From Urechis unicinctus (lineage: Eukaryota > Annelida > Polychaeta > Xenopneusta > Urechidae): 64,000 nucleotides of DNA. Both the position numbers and the translations under genes were made by a program. This document shows positions 26,726 through 37,785 of this stretch, piece by piece. The stretch lies in assembly GCA_034190875.2 (NCBI GenBank), contig CM067356.1, positions 62,142,204-62,206,203 on the forward strand, read 5' to 3'. Below the pieces are notes generated by a model. It saw nothing but the letters and a program-made list of their open reading frames with translations. It did not search any database and was not told the origin of the DNA. Numbering within the stretch: position 1 is the first letter of the stretch; every line of letters begins with the position of its first letter.

Positions 26726-27015
26726 AATGATTCTGATTTATGCCATGTCGCGCCAGGTGATTCGGATTTAGGTCATGTCACGTCAGGTGATTCGGATTTA
26801 GGCCATGTCACGTCAGGTGATTCGGATTTATGCCATGTCACGTCAGGTGATTCGGATTTATGCCATGTCACGTCAGGTGATTCGGATTTATGCCAGGTCA
26901 CGTCAGGTGATTCGGATTTAGGCCATGTCACTTCAGGTGATTCGAATTTATGCCATGTCACGTCAGGTGATTCGGATTTATGCCATGTCATGTCATGTGA
27001 TTCGGATTATCCATG
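26726..27015 (+). repeat. 30-bp minisatellite, about 9.5 units
   Basis: Head-to-tail copies of a 30-bp unit (GGTGATTCGGATTTATGCCA plus TGTCACGTCA). Units differ by one to three bases. Because 30 is a multiple of three, one plus-strand frame (26,657-27,097) reads as ten-residue repeats of the type SDLCHVTSGD and the minus strand (26,773-26,991) also stays open. Each unit carries CACGTCA, which resembles a CRE/bZIP half-site. There is no independent sign that it is translated. Confidence 0.95.
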
Positions 27016-27162
27016 CATGCAGTCTATTCACGGACCATCAACGTGCGGTCACTCTGATATCATTACAGTCCATGAACCCCTGTTTACGAGACTGTAGTAA
27101 AGTGTACCAGATTTACTATGCACTCTAAATCATAGCTGTCTTTTACCATAACACTGATTCCA

Positions 27163-27363
27163 ATGCCCACGTATGAAGAGAATAATACTACTTCAGCCAT
27201 TCCACTTTTTACAAAGAAGTACAACATGTTGCGGCGACGTTTTGATAGACATTTGTTCATAAATGTTTGTTTGTGTATATTACGTGTATTTGTGCGAATC
27301 TTGCCCTATGGCCTTCTTGTTGCAACATTCATAGTACTTGACATTAGTGGGCCATGCTACTAG
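27163..27363 (+). CDS. Hypothetical short membrane-like ORF
   Basis: An ATG-started frame of 66 codons between two minisatellites. The N-terminal half is polar and basic (KKYNMLRRRFDRH), and the second half is strongly hydrophobic (a stretch of Leu, Val, Ile and Phe that could span a membrane). No family is recognised and it may be chance. Confidence 0.2.
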   Translation: MPTYEENNTTSAIPLFTKKYNMLRRRFDRHLFINVCLCILRVFVRILPYGLLVATFIVLDISGPCY

Positions 27364-27597
27364 GAAAACTACGCAGAGAATTTTGTCAAAGTACAAAGAG
27401 CAAGTAATCAGACAGCGTCACATCAGCTGACGTCTGACTTGCACAGTGTACCAGTGTTGATTATGATTGGATGAAAAACGAGTATTTCATCTGTAATATG
27501 AGCATGATCATCTTGGTTATCTATGATCTCATCAATTGAGCGATGTTTTCAGACAAACGAATCTCGGGCAAGATAAGGGCAGCATCCTGGTATTGTC

Positions 27598-28372
27598 TGT
27601 GGCAGTCACCCACACACATAACGGACGTGCATTACAGTTACTCACACGCATCATGGACGTGCGTTACAGTCACCCACACACATAACGAACGTGCATTATA
27701 GTTGCTCACAAACAAAACGGACATGCCTTACTGTTTCTCAGACGCATCACGAACGTGCATTATATTCACCCACACACATAACGGACGTGCATTACAATTT
27801 CTCACAAACATAACAGGCTTGCCTTACAGTAACTCAAACGCATCACGGACGTGCATTATAGTCACCCACAGTCATTACGGATGTGCATTACAGTCACTCA
27901 CATGCATCATGGACGTGCTTTGCATGCACCCACACACATAACAGACGTGCATTACAGTTATTAACAAACATAACGGACTTGCATTACAGCTAATCAAATG
28001 CATCGCGGACGTGCTGCAGGCACCCACACACATAACGGACGTGCATTACAGTAATTCACAAACATAATGGCATTACAGTTACTCTAACGCATCACGGACG
28101 TGCATTGCTGTCACCTACAGTCATTACGGACGTGCATTACACTCACTCACATGCATTACGGACGTGCCTTGCAGGCACCCACACCCATCACGGTGGTGCA
28201 TTACAGTCACTCAAACGCATCACGGACGTGCATTACAGGCACCCACAGTCATTAAGGACGTGCATTACAGTCACTCACGTGCATTACGGACGTGTATTGC
28301 AGGCACCCACACTCATTAAAGACGTGCATTACAGTTACTCACACGCATCCTGGACGTGCATCGTCTCTTACC
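27598..28372 (+). repeat. 32-bp minisatellite, about 24 units
   Basis: A tandem array with a 32-bp period whose core is ACGGACGTGCATTACAG, preceded by a variable CA-rich part. Two main unit types alternate (CACCCACACACAT and CTCACACGCATC), giving a 64-bp higher-order pattern. A third type with CAGTCATT appears in the second half. The frames at 27,702-27,941 and 28,105-28,377 exist only because 3 x 32 bp lacks stops in that register; they are not genes. Confidence 0.95.
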
Positions 28373-28935
28373 GGTAGGAGAAAAATATAATTTCAGTGCT
28401 GTACTGCATTGTGTTGTGCTCAGTGTGGCTTGTGGATATTAAAAAGTGGCAGTTACTGTTGTTGTTGGCTGTAGGAATATTATCGTAACACAGCAAAGTC
28501 GGTCCATAGTAGGGCAATTTAATTTAAACAGTTTAATGGTGTTTGAAACCGGCAGAGCAAACTGATGAAGTGATACATGGTTATTGTGGAAGATCAATCA
28601 ATCACAGATTCATTTTGTCACCTTGTGCCCCGGTAATACTTGGAAAACATCCTTCTTGTAGAATTGTAATCCAGTCGAGTCAGTAAAGCTGGCAGAAATT
28701 CCTGCTTGTACAGATAAAGACAGCGTAGCTACCGTACAAAGTCCACGGCCTGTAGCACATACTGTAGCGTGCACCAAGATCAACACACTAGCTACTGCAC
28801 AAAGTCCATCACTCGCATACTAATAAAGGACTGCAGCAGAGCAATTGCTATTTTGTCCGGCTGTTCAGGCGGTTACAAAGTGTTCAGTTCACGCGTCTGT
28901 ACATTCCATTTTTAATTTAAGTTAATCTCTTCAGT
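28373..28935 (+). promoter_or_regulatory. Upstream region of the sulfotransferase gene
   Basis: AT-moderate sequence with no frame of its own. The block CTAC.G.ACAAAGTCCA occurs twice (about 28,730 and 28,793), so a short local duplication lies just upstream of the coding region. No clear TATA box or initiator could be assigned. Confidence 0.35.
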
Positions 28936-30241
28936 ATGGGCGCCTTCACTAGGGTCATATCTGCTCTCCTCAACAGAATCTTGTTTCTGTTGGTCAGATT
29001 CGCTGTTCTGTGTGTGCGGTGGCTTGTAGAGGAAGCAAATGGAGTAAATAAACTTCGGAGGCAAAGTGAGCTGCGCGAAAATTACCACAGAAGCGCTGAA
29101 ATACTTACCGTCAGGGGAAGGAATATATTTTGCTTCAGTGACATGGCGCGGCTATCGAATTTCATCATGATTCACGATCGCTTTACGACGCCAGATTACG
29201 TTATGAAAAAGGATTCCATCTCGCTGTACTTTTTCAATGACAAGATTGCAGTATTTGTTGATTCTGGAGAAGAAACACCACTTTGGGATATGAAATTTGG
29301 TGATTTCTATCGGATGTCAGCTTTTCAGAAATCCAAAAAATTAATAGTGATGCCTTTGAGTTCATTTCTGCGCATATCAAAGAACCTGGATGACCCCCGA
29401 GGTGAAGTGGTGTTCATTGGAAATGTTACTCGATGTGGATCGACGCTTCTCATGCATATATTCGCCAAGACGGGACAATGTGCTGTTTTCAGTGAACCTG
29501 AGTCACTCAACTCCTTGGCGAAAATGACCAGACAAAACAGATTCGGTACAGAGAGTGAGAAGAGAATTATATCAAGCTGCTATCAAAATGGAATGCAAAC
29601 CATTAACCTCCAGATTACCGACAGTGTATGTTTTTAAGATGACTGGAAGCAACATATTTATCGATATATCTATAAGGGAATATTTCCCGCAGGGTAAACA
29701 TTTGTATTTATACAGGAATATCCCTGATGTGGTTATGTCGTTCCGAAAAGTTGTCTCTGCGTTACCGGGTTTGGCAATGGCAGCCTTTTTGCTAGGGTAC
29801 AGCAACATATTGGACGGCTTGCTCGATGACAGATTTGCTTGTTTCCATAACCCACTTGGAGTTAATTTCTATGGCGTTCTTGAATACTCCACTTTGATGC
29901 CAATGGCGAGCATGAAGCACCATTTATCCCACAGTAGCGAGAAGTCAACACCAGCATTCAGGTACGAAGACTTGATAAAAAATCCTCAAGAAGTTGTTGC
30001 TGAAATATTTAAATTTGTAGGTTTAAATCCTGAGTGCACTGAAGAAGGAATGTCTGCATTGAAATTTAACTCACAAGAAAATTCAGTCCTTGCTCCTGAC
30101 AAGTTGACCAAAACCCGAGAATCAAGACATGTCATTGAGGTCATAAGTGAGAAGATGTTAGCACGCGCTGGACTACCACCATCACGGGAATGTGCAATAT
30201 TGGCTGGAACGAAATGTGTTCAGGACAAACAGCGGATATGA
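28936..30241 (+). CDS. Sulfotransferase-like protein, one frame shift
   Basis: An intronless coding region of about 434 codons. The ATG at 28,936 opens a protein with a hydrophobic N-terminal segment (about residues 8-30, preceded by Arg), as in type II Golgi membrane proteins. Next comes a lumenal region and then the PAPS-binding P-loop-like motif VTRCGSTLL (about residues 164-172), where the family has RxGST. After residue about 210 the frame moves forward by one base in a purine-rich run near 29,555-29,570. The new frame runs to TGA at 30,239-30,241 and holds FKMTGSN, KHLYLYRNIPDVVMSF (the 3'-phosphate-binding R..D...S block) and RYEDL..NP. This family transfers sulfate from PAPS to sugars or small hydroxyl compounds. 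Sequence on both sides of the shift is otherwise well kept, so it is a very young pseudogene, a sequencing slip, or a short undetected intron. Lack of introns could mean a retrocopy, but no poly-A tail is visible. Confidence 0.85.
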
Positions 30242-30254
30242 ATTGATGAATATG

Positions 30255-30339
30255 TATATATTTGCGTACACACGCGCACAAATCTGCACACACACACATG
30301 CACACAAGCATATATATGTGCATACGCACATACACACGA

Positions 30340-30386
<47 letters not shown>

Positions 30387-30387
30387 A
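30255..30387. repeat. (CA)n/(TA)n compound microsatellite
   Basis: Starts within 15 bp of the sulfotransferase stop codon. It changes from irregular CA-rich sequence to pure CA (about 30,338-30,355) and then TA (to about 30,385). It would lie in the 3' UTR if the gene is transcribed. Confidence 0.93.
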
Positions 30388-30939
30388 ATTAAACCACATT
30401 AGCCTTTCACAATAAGAGTTTGTCCACTCGGCCCTGACAATTCACATACTAGGTACGAGGTGCTTGTGAGCACGAGAGTAGTGGGATGGTTTATACTGCA
30501 TCCATTATGTACGTTTATTGAATATAAAATTTATGTGTCTACATGACCCAAGATGCGTCATCGCCTTAGTTATGTTTCACTCTGACTATATATTATGCGT
30601 ACTCTTTCGACAACCAATTTGTGACCGTCATTTCCCTTGATAGCAAGTAACATGTCTTATGTTGTACAAAGCAATCAGCCATGCAACTGAATACGACACA
30701 TTCCAAGCGCCATATACAAAGAAACGTAAATCCTGTTACTACACAGTTCCCTACCGTGATGCGTTAACTGTGTTTATCAAATATGATGTGACTAAACTTA
30801 TCGGTTGATAGACGTGCGTGGTCAACAATATAATGTAAATCCATATTGTAGTGCATTATTGGATATTTCCGCTCCGCAGCTCACCCGAAAACTACACCAT
30901 TCCATGATGGAATTGCCGGGAGAGCAATTACGGTGCAAT
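30388..30939. other. Spacer before copy 2
   Basis: No gene recognised. The similarity to copy 1 begins at about 30,940. Confidence 0.4.
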
Positions 30940-31100
30940 TGCAATGAATTCCTAGTAGATATTTTCTGACATACATTCATCAACGACGATTCAATCGTAA
31001 AACGCTGTTGTTGCAGTGCATATCAGATGACACATGAGGATGATTAAGAATGCATAACAAGGAGGCAGTAACTGACTTAGGTAGCAGTTACGAAAGATCA

Positions 31101-31838
31101 CTCCATTTGCGCGTGCACTGCTTCGCATATGAATATCGATAACAGTTATGTATTCTATGTTTTGCGATGACTAAAGCTAGCCAGACATGCAACGGTGAGT
31201 GTGTTGAGCTGTTATCGCGTTATGAAGGAGTTTATAAAAGCTATGTAACGTTCATTCTCTATGACGGGATAAGATCAGTGCAAACATACCTTGAGTGTAT
31301 TGACCATCGTTTCATTAGACTTGTTGCCACTCCTTACCGTGCACCAGCTATTCTCAACTATTGTAGTATATGTATTATTCGATATAATTTGCCCAACTGG
31401 CGGAGAGCAAATTGGACAAACTGTATTGTATATTAAATATAATAGAATCGACGATAATGAACGGCAATCACGTATACATTAATGGCAATGAAAGGTTTAT
31501 GTATTGATCATATGTATATCTCCGTCTCGACACAATTTGCTAGTTGCTTATTTGATAATAACTGGTGGGTAAGATATTGGACAACCTGACATGTATATTA
31601 AATATAATTGGAATCTACGCGAATAAACGGCTATCACGTATACATTAATGGCAATGGAAGGCTTATTCATTGATCCCAGCAGGCAGTTATGTGATGAAGT
31701 ACGTATTAGAAAGGAGGATACAGACATGATTATTGTCATGAGAATAGCATGATGCTATACGACATTAACATCAGTGGTAATAAAGATTACATGGCTGTTG
31801 CCGAGAAAGATTGATAGCTTTGCTCAAAACATCTATTA
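31101..31838. repeat. Extra piece in copy 2 with a 165-bp tandem repeat
   Basis: Copy 1 has no counterpart: its sequence is continuous across the site near 9,998-10,000. Within the piece, 31,396-31,520 is repeated at 31,561-31,680 (shared GTATATTAAATATAAT, CACGTATACATTAATGGCAA and TTATTGATC-like ends). A plus-strand frame (31,167-31,436, 89 codons) covers the first unit and is protein-like, but not recognised. Confidence 0.75.
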
Positions 31839-33329
31839 AGACCGGCCTTGACCTTATCTATTTGCTAACGAACTGTTACCTTAACTAAGCAATGCAACAC
31901 CGATGTACATGTTTATGTTCTGATGTCTGAAAAAAATAACTTGAATACTCTATCGGTGGAACAGAGGTGGTCGGAAATGAGAACATTGCTAAGATTTAAC
32001 TCCGATCCCTGGTGACCATCATACGATCAACAGGCATTAGCAAACAATTGTAGCGGGCGATCAGGTTATTTAGATGGGTTATGATATATATATTCCGTGT
32101 CCTTCTCAGTGGTTCATATCAAAATACCATAAGCAAATAAATTGTCTGAATGCAGTACATTCTGAATATTAATTATCTGTCTTTGATCTATAGACTGTTT
32201 TCACATGATAAATCATTTTATGATAGGTTCATCAACATACTGAATCCATAATGGCTTATACTCTAGACTGATCTAACCAAGTGTGCTATTTGTTAAGCAT
32301 ATTATGTGATACCCTGACAGTGCGAGAAAGAATAGCCAATAGCACGATGTAATTCAAATGGCTTGTAGTTACATTGCTATCAAGGCGCCATGTTCCAGTC
32401 GTTCCAGTTACGAGTTCATTGCCTGATTTATTGACGCGGAAACGTGTTTCATAGCCTTGATCAGGCGGAAGAGGTTGTGGTGTTATGGTAAGCCGTTCGG
32501 TAACATTGTCACCCTCATGAAATGTGCGTATTTAGAATAACATATATCGCGACTGCAGCTCCAATAACTGCAGGAGGAGAAATGCACATATGACCAAGCA
32601 GCAGTAGTTCCACTCAGAAATATAGTGGATTGTTGCCACACTCGCAGGTAGTCGCTATTTCTTAACAACTTTGGCATACACCTAGATACATCACCCAATA
32701 ATTGGATCTAGCGTATCCAGGGTATATGTTATAGAGACTTACTACATCAACGATATAATGTAGGTATTATGCTAATTTTTATAAGAGATTGCTGACATCC
32801 GTTGAAACAAATATATCTGCCGTATTGACAAGTGGATGACAATTGCCACGGCATAGTGATGGTAATAGTTACAATGTTGAGACATAGGAAGTCATGATGC
32901 AGTTATGATATATATTACGCATACTGGCTATATTAAATGTGTCACGGTTTACAGTATGTGCTTATCTTTCCGTGTTAGTTTGATACCCCACCTCTGTGGA
33001 CGCAATACAAAACACAATTTTGAGCGGGCCGTCACAACCTCTGTGCACCTTACTTTCGTCAGTATGTGCACTGTTATTTGAGGTCATGTTATATGTTTTC
33101 AGCGTAATGGTGCAGCTCTCTAGCTACAATATGACGTAAACACAAAAAACATATTAATGATTTCATCACATCTATTTCTGATGCAATCTGTGAATGTTGC
33201 GAATTCTTAGTGCGTCGGATGATACTTAATGCTGTGATATTTTAGGACTAGGTTTCCTTGCTGTCCCATTGTTCTGAGATCTAAGACCCATTCTGATACA
33301 AAGGCTCAGTATGTAGACGACAGTACGTC

Positions 33330-34090
33330 GACACTCATTATCGATTAAGGCTGAGAGCAGCCGCTGGCGTGTAATACATTCCAATGGTCTCAGATTCACA
33401 ACAGGTGCGTTATACCTTCACCAAATAACAGCAACATACGACTGAGCAAATATATCAGAGGCCCTATGTGAATGTAACAGCTTATACATGTTCAATTTGC
33501 TTATAGTCTTTTTGCATAGTGGGTGCGTCAGCGTTTAAATTTTGCCGTATATCAATATATGCTTTCCAATTGATTTCTGTCTTTGCACCGGACTGCCTTT
33601 TCATTTCTCTGCGAGGCAATGCTAACAAATAGCATTGAACCATTTGAAGTTGCAATCGATCACAGTAATAGTGGCATCACTCGGTGCAAACGCAATTGTT
33701 TTCCAGATATAGTTCAGTCCGCTAGTATTCTTTGATATATTGTAATACACTAATATATGACACATTTAAAATCATTCTACTTTTAACTTATGATCATGCT
33801 TAATTCGATAAAAGGATGCTCAGATATATAGGAGTAATTGACTTTCAAGGTGCATTATATACAACGAATGAATAACCATGGCCTGGAAATAAGCTATCAC
33901 AGACAAATAATATTTTTCACTTTGGCTAATGTATGAACCCCACATAGATACTACAAATGATTGAGACCATTATTCCATTCGCAAATGGACAATCCCTCAT
34001 CAAAGTGTTTCATTGGAATGCTATCGAGCCAAGGCATGTAGGCCAAATATCATAAGATGAAATCAAAATGTCACGCATCGTAGCTACACA
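33330..34090. other. Second extra piece in part A of copy 2
   Basis: It has no counterpart in copy 1, which is continuous from about 8,575 to 8,690 apart from the short direct repeat there. No frame or family is recognised. Confidence 0.5.
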
Positions 34091-34770
34091 AGAAACAAAT
34101 CAAAATATAATGCTTTGGTAGGCAGCTTAGCAAGATGTCTTTACATTTTAACTCTGGATTCTCGGAACGCTATATTGTCCCATAATGCATATGGTTGCAG
34201 CGTAGTTTACATTTTGTATCAGCTCGTTCACAATCAACTCATTTCTTTGTGATCGGCTTGAGGATACGGACGGTTAATTACAGATGTTATTGAGCTTTTA
34301 CCCATCAACTGATATCAATAAAATTCTTCCAAATGCATTAAGGTTAGTTGTTTGACAGACAAAGAGAGGAAAATGACTGTTTAGTATATTTCCGAAGAGA
34401 CGACGTGCCACATTAAGCGAGCAAATAAATGCTTTAACAATATTGCAAGGATTACCAGGCAATAAAAGCATATGAACAGATGGAATTGATAAAATCGGCA
34501 CTGTTAGATGTTGATTGGGTCACTTAGCATTATCGTGCCTGTTGACCCATGATTATAATTCACTATGAAAAAAGGGAATCTGATGACAGTTCAAGACAGT
34601 TACATTAAGTAATATAAAATGTCCAAGTTGACAAACAGCTGTTCCCGTATTATTTCCGGACTGCCACCTCATTGCCAATTAGCTGCGTTATGGCGGAGCT
34701 AATACAACGCATAGATTCAGTACCTAGCTAAACAGTTACCAAGACAGAAGAATGCTGGAACACAAGTAAA

Positions 34771-35199
34771 GCTTATGTACCTTGTATTGTTCTGTATTGT
34801 ATTGTAGTACTAGGATGCTGATGTCTTATTAGACTTCATATGTAGCTATTTAGCTCTTCGTGAGCCTACGCTGCGCAGACCAGTATCCATAAAACATCCT
34901 AACCTGATTTTTTAGTTGTTGGATAGAGTGTCCTTATTGTCGAGTTGGCGTTTCAGAAATATGCCGGAATGGGCTACACTGCACATTTACATTATATTGT
35001 TTACTACCACGTTTAACAACCGATGGTTTTAGTCGCATCATATTTGATAGAGACAGCAAACGAAATATATCAGAGATCAACGCTTCACGGTTTGGAACTC
35101 TGTTGCAACGGGATTTATGTACTGCTGTATATGGAGCATGGAATGTTTTGCAACAGCAGACAATTTTTCGCATTCCGTTGCATGGCTAGTTGTTTTATA
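34771..35199. other. Spacer, possibly 5' part of a LINE remnant
   Basis: Short frames on both strands (34,934-35,173 minus, 35,023-35,235 plus). The plus-strand one leads directly into the RNase H motif at 35,232, so it may be a decayed part of the same domain. Confidence 0.35.
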
Positions 35200-35430
35200 C
35201 AACGTAAGACATGTGTAACTCGCGTCTTGCCATAAAAGGAAATGAGGGTGACAAACTGGCTAAGGAAAAGATTGAGTATAATATATCGCAGAACACTATT
35301 AGTCTGAGTGAAATATAACTAATGCGATGACACATAAATTTTGCATTCAATAAGCATTTGCAATGGATTCAGGATAAACCATTACATTACTTACGTGCTC
35401 ATAAGCAGCTTGTACTAATTATGTTAATTG
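35200..35430 (+). mobile_element. LINE RNase H domain remnant
   Basis: From 35,226 the plus strand reads LAIKGNEGDKLAKEKI, closely matching the conserved end of the RNase H domain in RNase H-bearing LINEs (GH.GI.GNE.AD.LAKEA). It continues through an LSEI motif and then FNKHLQW, as in the C-terminal tail of such proteins. An internal stop follows at about 35,315. Flanks are degraded and the reverse transcriptase that should precede it is not recognisable, so it is a 5'-truncated fossil. It lies between the flipped part A and part B of copy 2, near a rearrangement breakpoint. Confidence 0.65.
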
Positions 35431-35679
35431 CGACGGCCGAATGGAAAAATGGTTGATGTGAACGGCTTATAGCCATGCATTATGCCACATATGGTTAAAT
35501 GAAAACAAGCACATTATAAATGCTGTATATTTCACTTTAGGAGTTATTTTTCATATGCCCTACTAAACACATTTCAGTTGTATTTATCGAGTATTAGAGA
35601 AATAACGTTTGTTATGTATGTAATTATGGAGTAATGTCATGTTTGCTCATAACGAAATTGAATAGCAATATCTCTCTCA
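35431..35679. other. Spacer near the inversion breakpoint
   Basis: No gene recognised. Similarity to copy 1 becomes detectable around 35,680. Confidence 0.35.
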
Positions 35680-35904
35680 GCGCTGGTTAATCGTCGAACA
35701 ACACAGCGTTGAAAATCTAGTTAAATTTTGGTAATCTTCATCATCAACATAGCGGAACACTTTCAGTTTTATTTCAATCTGTGTCTCACATGCAAGTAAC
35801 AAACGATATTGTTTTAACACCCAGTCGATGTGTGGCCAGACACAATTACCGTTCAATGTACAATTTTCAATAGCTGCTGTAACTTGAAAGAGGTCGGGTT
35901 TTAA

Positions 35905-35920
35905 ATTGCCTATCGCTCGA
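35905..35920 (+). repeat. Left terminal inverted repeat
   Basis: The sequence ATTGCCTATCGCTCGA directly follows a TTAA. It pairs with 38,653-38,668 with three mismatches; the core TGCCTATCGC is identical. Confidence 0.85.
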
Positions 35921-35999
35921 TTATAGATACTTCGCTGAAATCAATTGATAATGTGATCAATAAACTCAGTTAAGGCCATAATGTGATAAGATGGCACTT

Positions 36000-36560
36000 C
36001 AAATTAGCGCGCTTGACCAAACGCCGCGGCAGCCATCATCTAGGTCGGACCCAGGCGTGTGACGCCAGTAAAGTAATCGTTGTTGTGTTGGGGGCTGCTC
36101 GCGTACAAGTCTGGACGACGTGAGTTTGTTCAGGTTTCCTTGTAAGGACGATTCGAAAAAAACGATAGCCTGTCCAGGTTCTACGATCTCGAGTCAAATG
36201 ACCGAGCCCAGGCAACTACTCATTTGTGTGCTCGGTTCATTTCACCGAGGTATGTTTTGAGCAGGCAGCGAAACTTAGAGGAGAGATTTGCTTGGATACC
36301 ACGGTGCAAGCGGGTTTTGAAGCATGATGCTGTGCGTACTCTTTTAGTGAAAGCCTCAACTGTCAAGCAAGCAGGAAAGGATGGTGAGGCAAGTGAACCC
36401 CTCCCATCCCATTTTTGGGTATCATATTTTATTCATTATGTGGTAAATGGCCTAGTTATATGCCTTCACGTGTTTTACGAGATGCGTGTTTCAAATTTTT
36501 CTACAAAATACTGCAATGACAGCGCTACCACATTATATTCATAACTTGGTTATAACAGGC
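36000..36560 (+). other. GC- and CpG-richer 5' part of the transposon
   Basis: The stretch 36,005-36,130 is rich in CpG and may hold the promoter and first exon of the transposase. A GTGAGT donor-like site lies at about 36,120. A plus-strand frame (36,224-36,544, 106 codons; basic, with a hydrophobic end) could be an exon, but it cannot be tied to the transposase family by any motif that I see. Confidence 0.4.
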
Positions 36561-37785
36561 AGTCGTGTAGCTGTTAAGCTAGAGATATTGGTCAGCAACC
36601 GACTACTCTGCAAGGATGTTCGCCAACTGCCAGGCGACTAGCAAACATCATCGGTTGAAGCCTTCCATAGTTTGGTCAACCACTGGTTTGTTTCTATGAA
36701 GGTATGGTTTCCAGGCAAGTACCATCCTTATGATGTAATTTGTTGCTTTTTACAGTGGTCCTTCATGATGGTGTTGGTATATTCTGAATTAAATGCTAGT
36801 CATTGCATTTGTTTACATGTGCTCATATGCCAAATGTATGTAGGTCACGTATAATTGGTTCATTGTACCACAGATTGAGACTGGCTGCCCTCCATTACAA
36901 TGAAAATTGGAGAAGAGAACATGCGACAACAGAAGTTGGAGATTAAGTCTTCAAGCTAAGATACACCAAGTTTAAGCATGGGTGTGTTGTCACTAATGTA
37001 GCAGCAAAGGCAACATTTGGTGAATATTTTTACCGATATATAACATCAAATTCAATTACTATGGACATATAGGGTTATATGCGACAGTCTGGTGTGTAAG
37101 CTGTGACTTAATTCCTGTAATGTTTCAGATTATGTCGAGTGTCTGATGGCCTAGTTCTTGCTGGTTTGCTATGAGCCAACCCTGCCTAAGACAGAAGCAC
37201 CACCTCCAATGTGTGCAGATGCGGTGAGACCAGATCGACGAAAGGCGATTGAGGCACACTAGAGTAGGTTCTGCATGTATCACGACAAGTCTTAGGTGAG
37301 TGGAGGGTAGAGGAATCATTAATAGTCTGGTGCTGGCAAGTTATCTCGTATAGTTGTAACGTCGAAGGCTTGTCCCAGATGATCCCAGCACCAGCGAACA
37401 AACTCTCTGTATGCAGTATACCTGTAACGCCTGTAAAATAACCATGTGACATTATTGATTTATCCATGCGTATATGTTTTTTTGTCATACCAGTTTCAAT
37501 AAGTATAATGAAATTGTAAACAATGTCTACTAGCTTTCGTACAGATGTATGTGCACATAACCCCTTTTTACATCATTATCTGACATGTGCCCATGTTGTT
37601 GTCTGTAGAAGACGTATACCACTTGCAAGGCCCAAGGGCCCAAACAGATTAGTCTGAAACCAGCATGCTGGGTTATGCAACCAATGGGAATGGGGCTGCT
37701 CTCTAATAGAGGTCTCCACACAGCAGACAGATTCTTCCATCTCTGCTATTGGTTGTCATCAGCCACACAAACATCTGTAACATGA
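36559..37785 (+). pseudogene. Kolobok-type transposase pseudogene with introns
   Basis: Four exon segments: 36,559-36,701 (LLCKDVRQLPGD, then QTSSVEAFHSLVNHW), 36,874-37,019 (LRLAALHYNEN, later FKLRYTKFKHG), 37,129-37,295 (YVECLMA, later PPPMCADAVRPDRRKAIEAH) and 37,609-37,785, ending in TGA. These blocks, in this order and spacing, are those of a widespread transposon-linked family in invertebrates and fish, with TSS.EAFHS.NH, LAALH.NEN and P.P......PD...A....RF. Intron 37,020-37,128 (GT..TTTCAG) is phase 1 on both sides, and intron 37,296-37,608 (GTGAGT..CTGTAG) is phase 0 on both sides. The first junction (36,702-36,873) does not match in phase and may hide a microexon. In-frame stops: TAG at 36,639, TAA at 36,944, and TAG at 37,152, 37,260 and 37,293. 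Several TAGs sit where Gln (CAG) would fit, as expected from C-to-T decay. The N-terminal half is not identified. Confidence 0.75.

Larger units (their letters stand above)
30940..34770 (-). repeat. Segmental repeat part A, copy 2 (inverted)
   Basis: The inverse of 7,855-10,190, with extra pieces at 31,101-31,838 and about 33,330-34,090. Landmarks read on the minus strand: CTTGTGTTCCAGCAT at 34,765, TCAACAGGCAC at 34,540 and GGCGCCATG at 32,390. It is broken throughout. In copy 1 part A runs directly into part B, whereas here it is flipped and separated from part B by about 0.9 kb. Confidence 0.85.

Noticed and set aside
27598-28372. CRISPR-like array
   Set aside because: The 32-bp units are directly abutting and lack unique spacers of constant length, and the window is clearly animal DNA.
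36559-37295. Alternative genetic code with TAG/TAA read as Gln
   Set aside because: The pattern in the transposase pseudogene is suggestive, but all three stop types appear in decayed frames elsewhere, often opposite residues other than Gln in the partner copy, and the intact genes here end at normal TAA or TGA stops.
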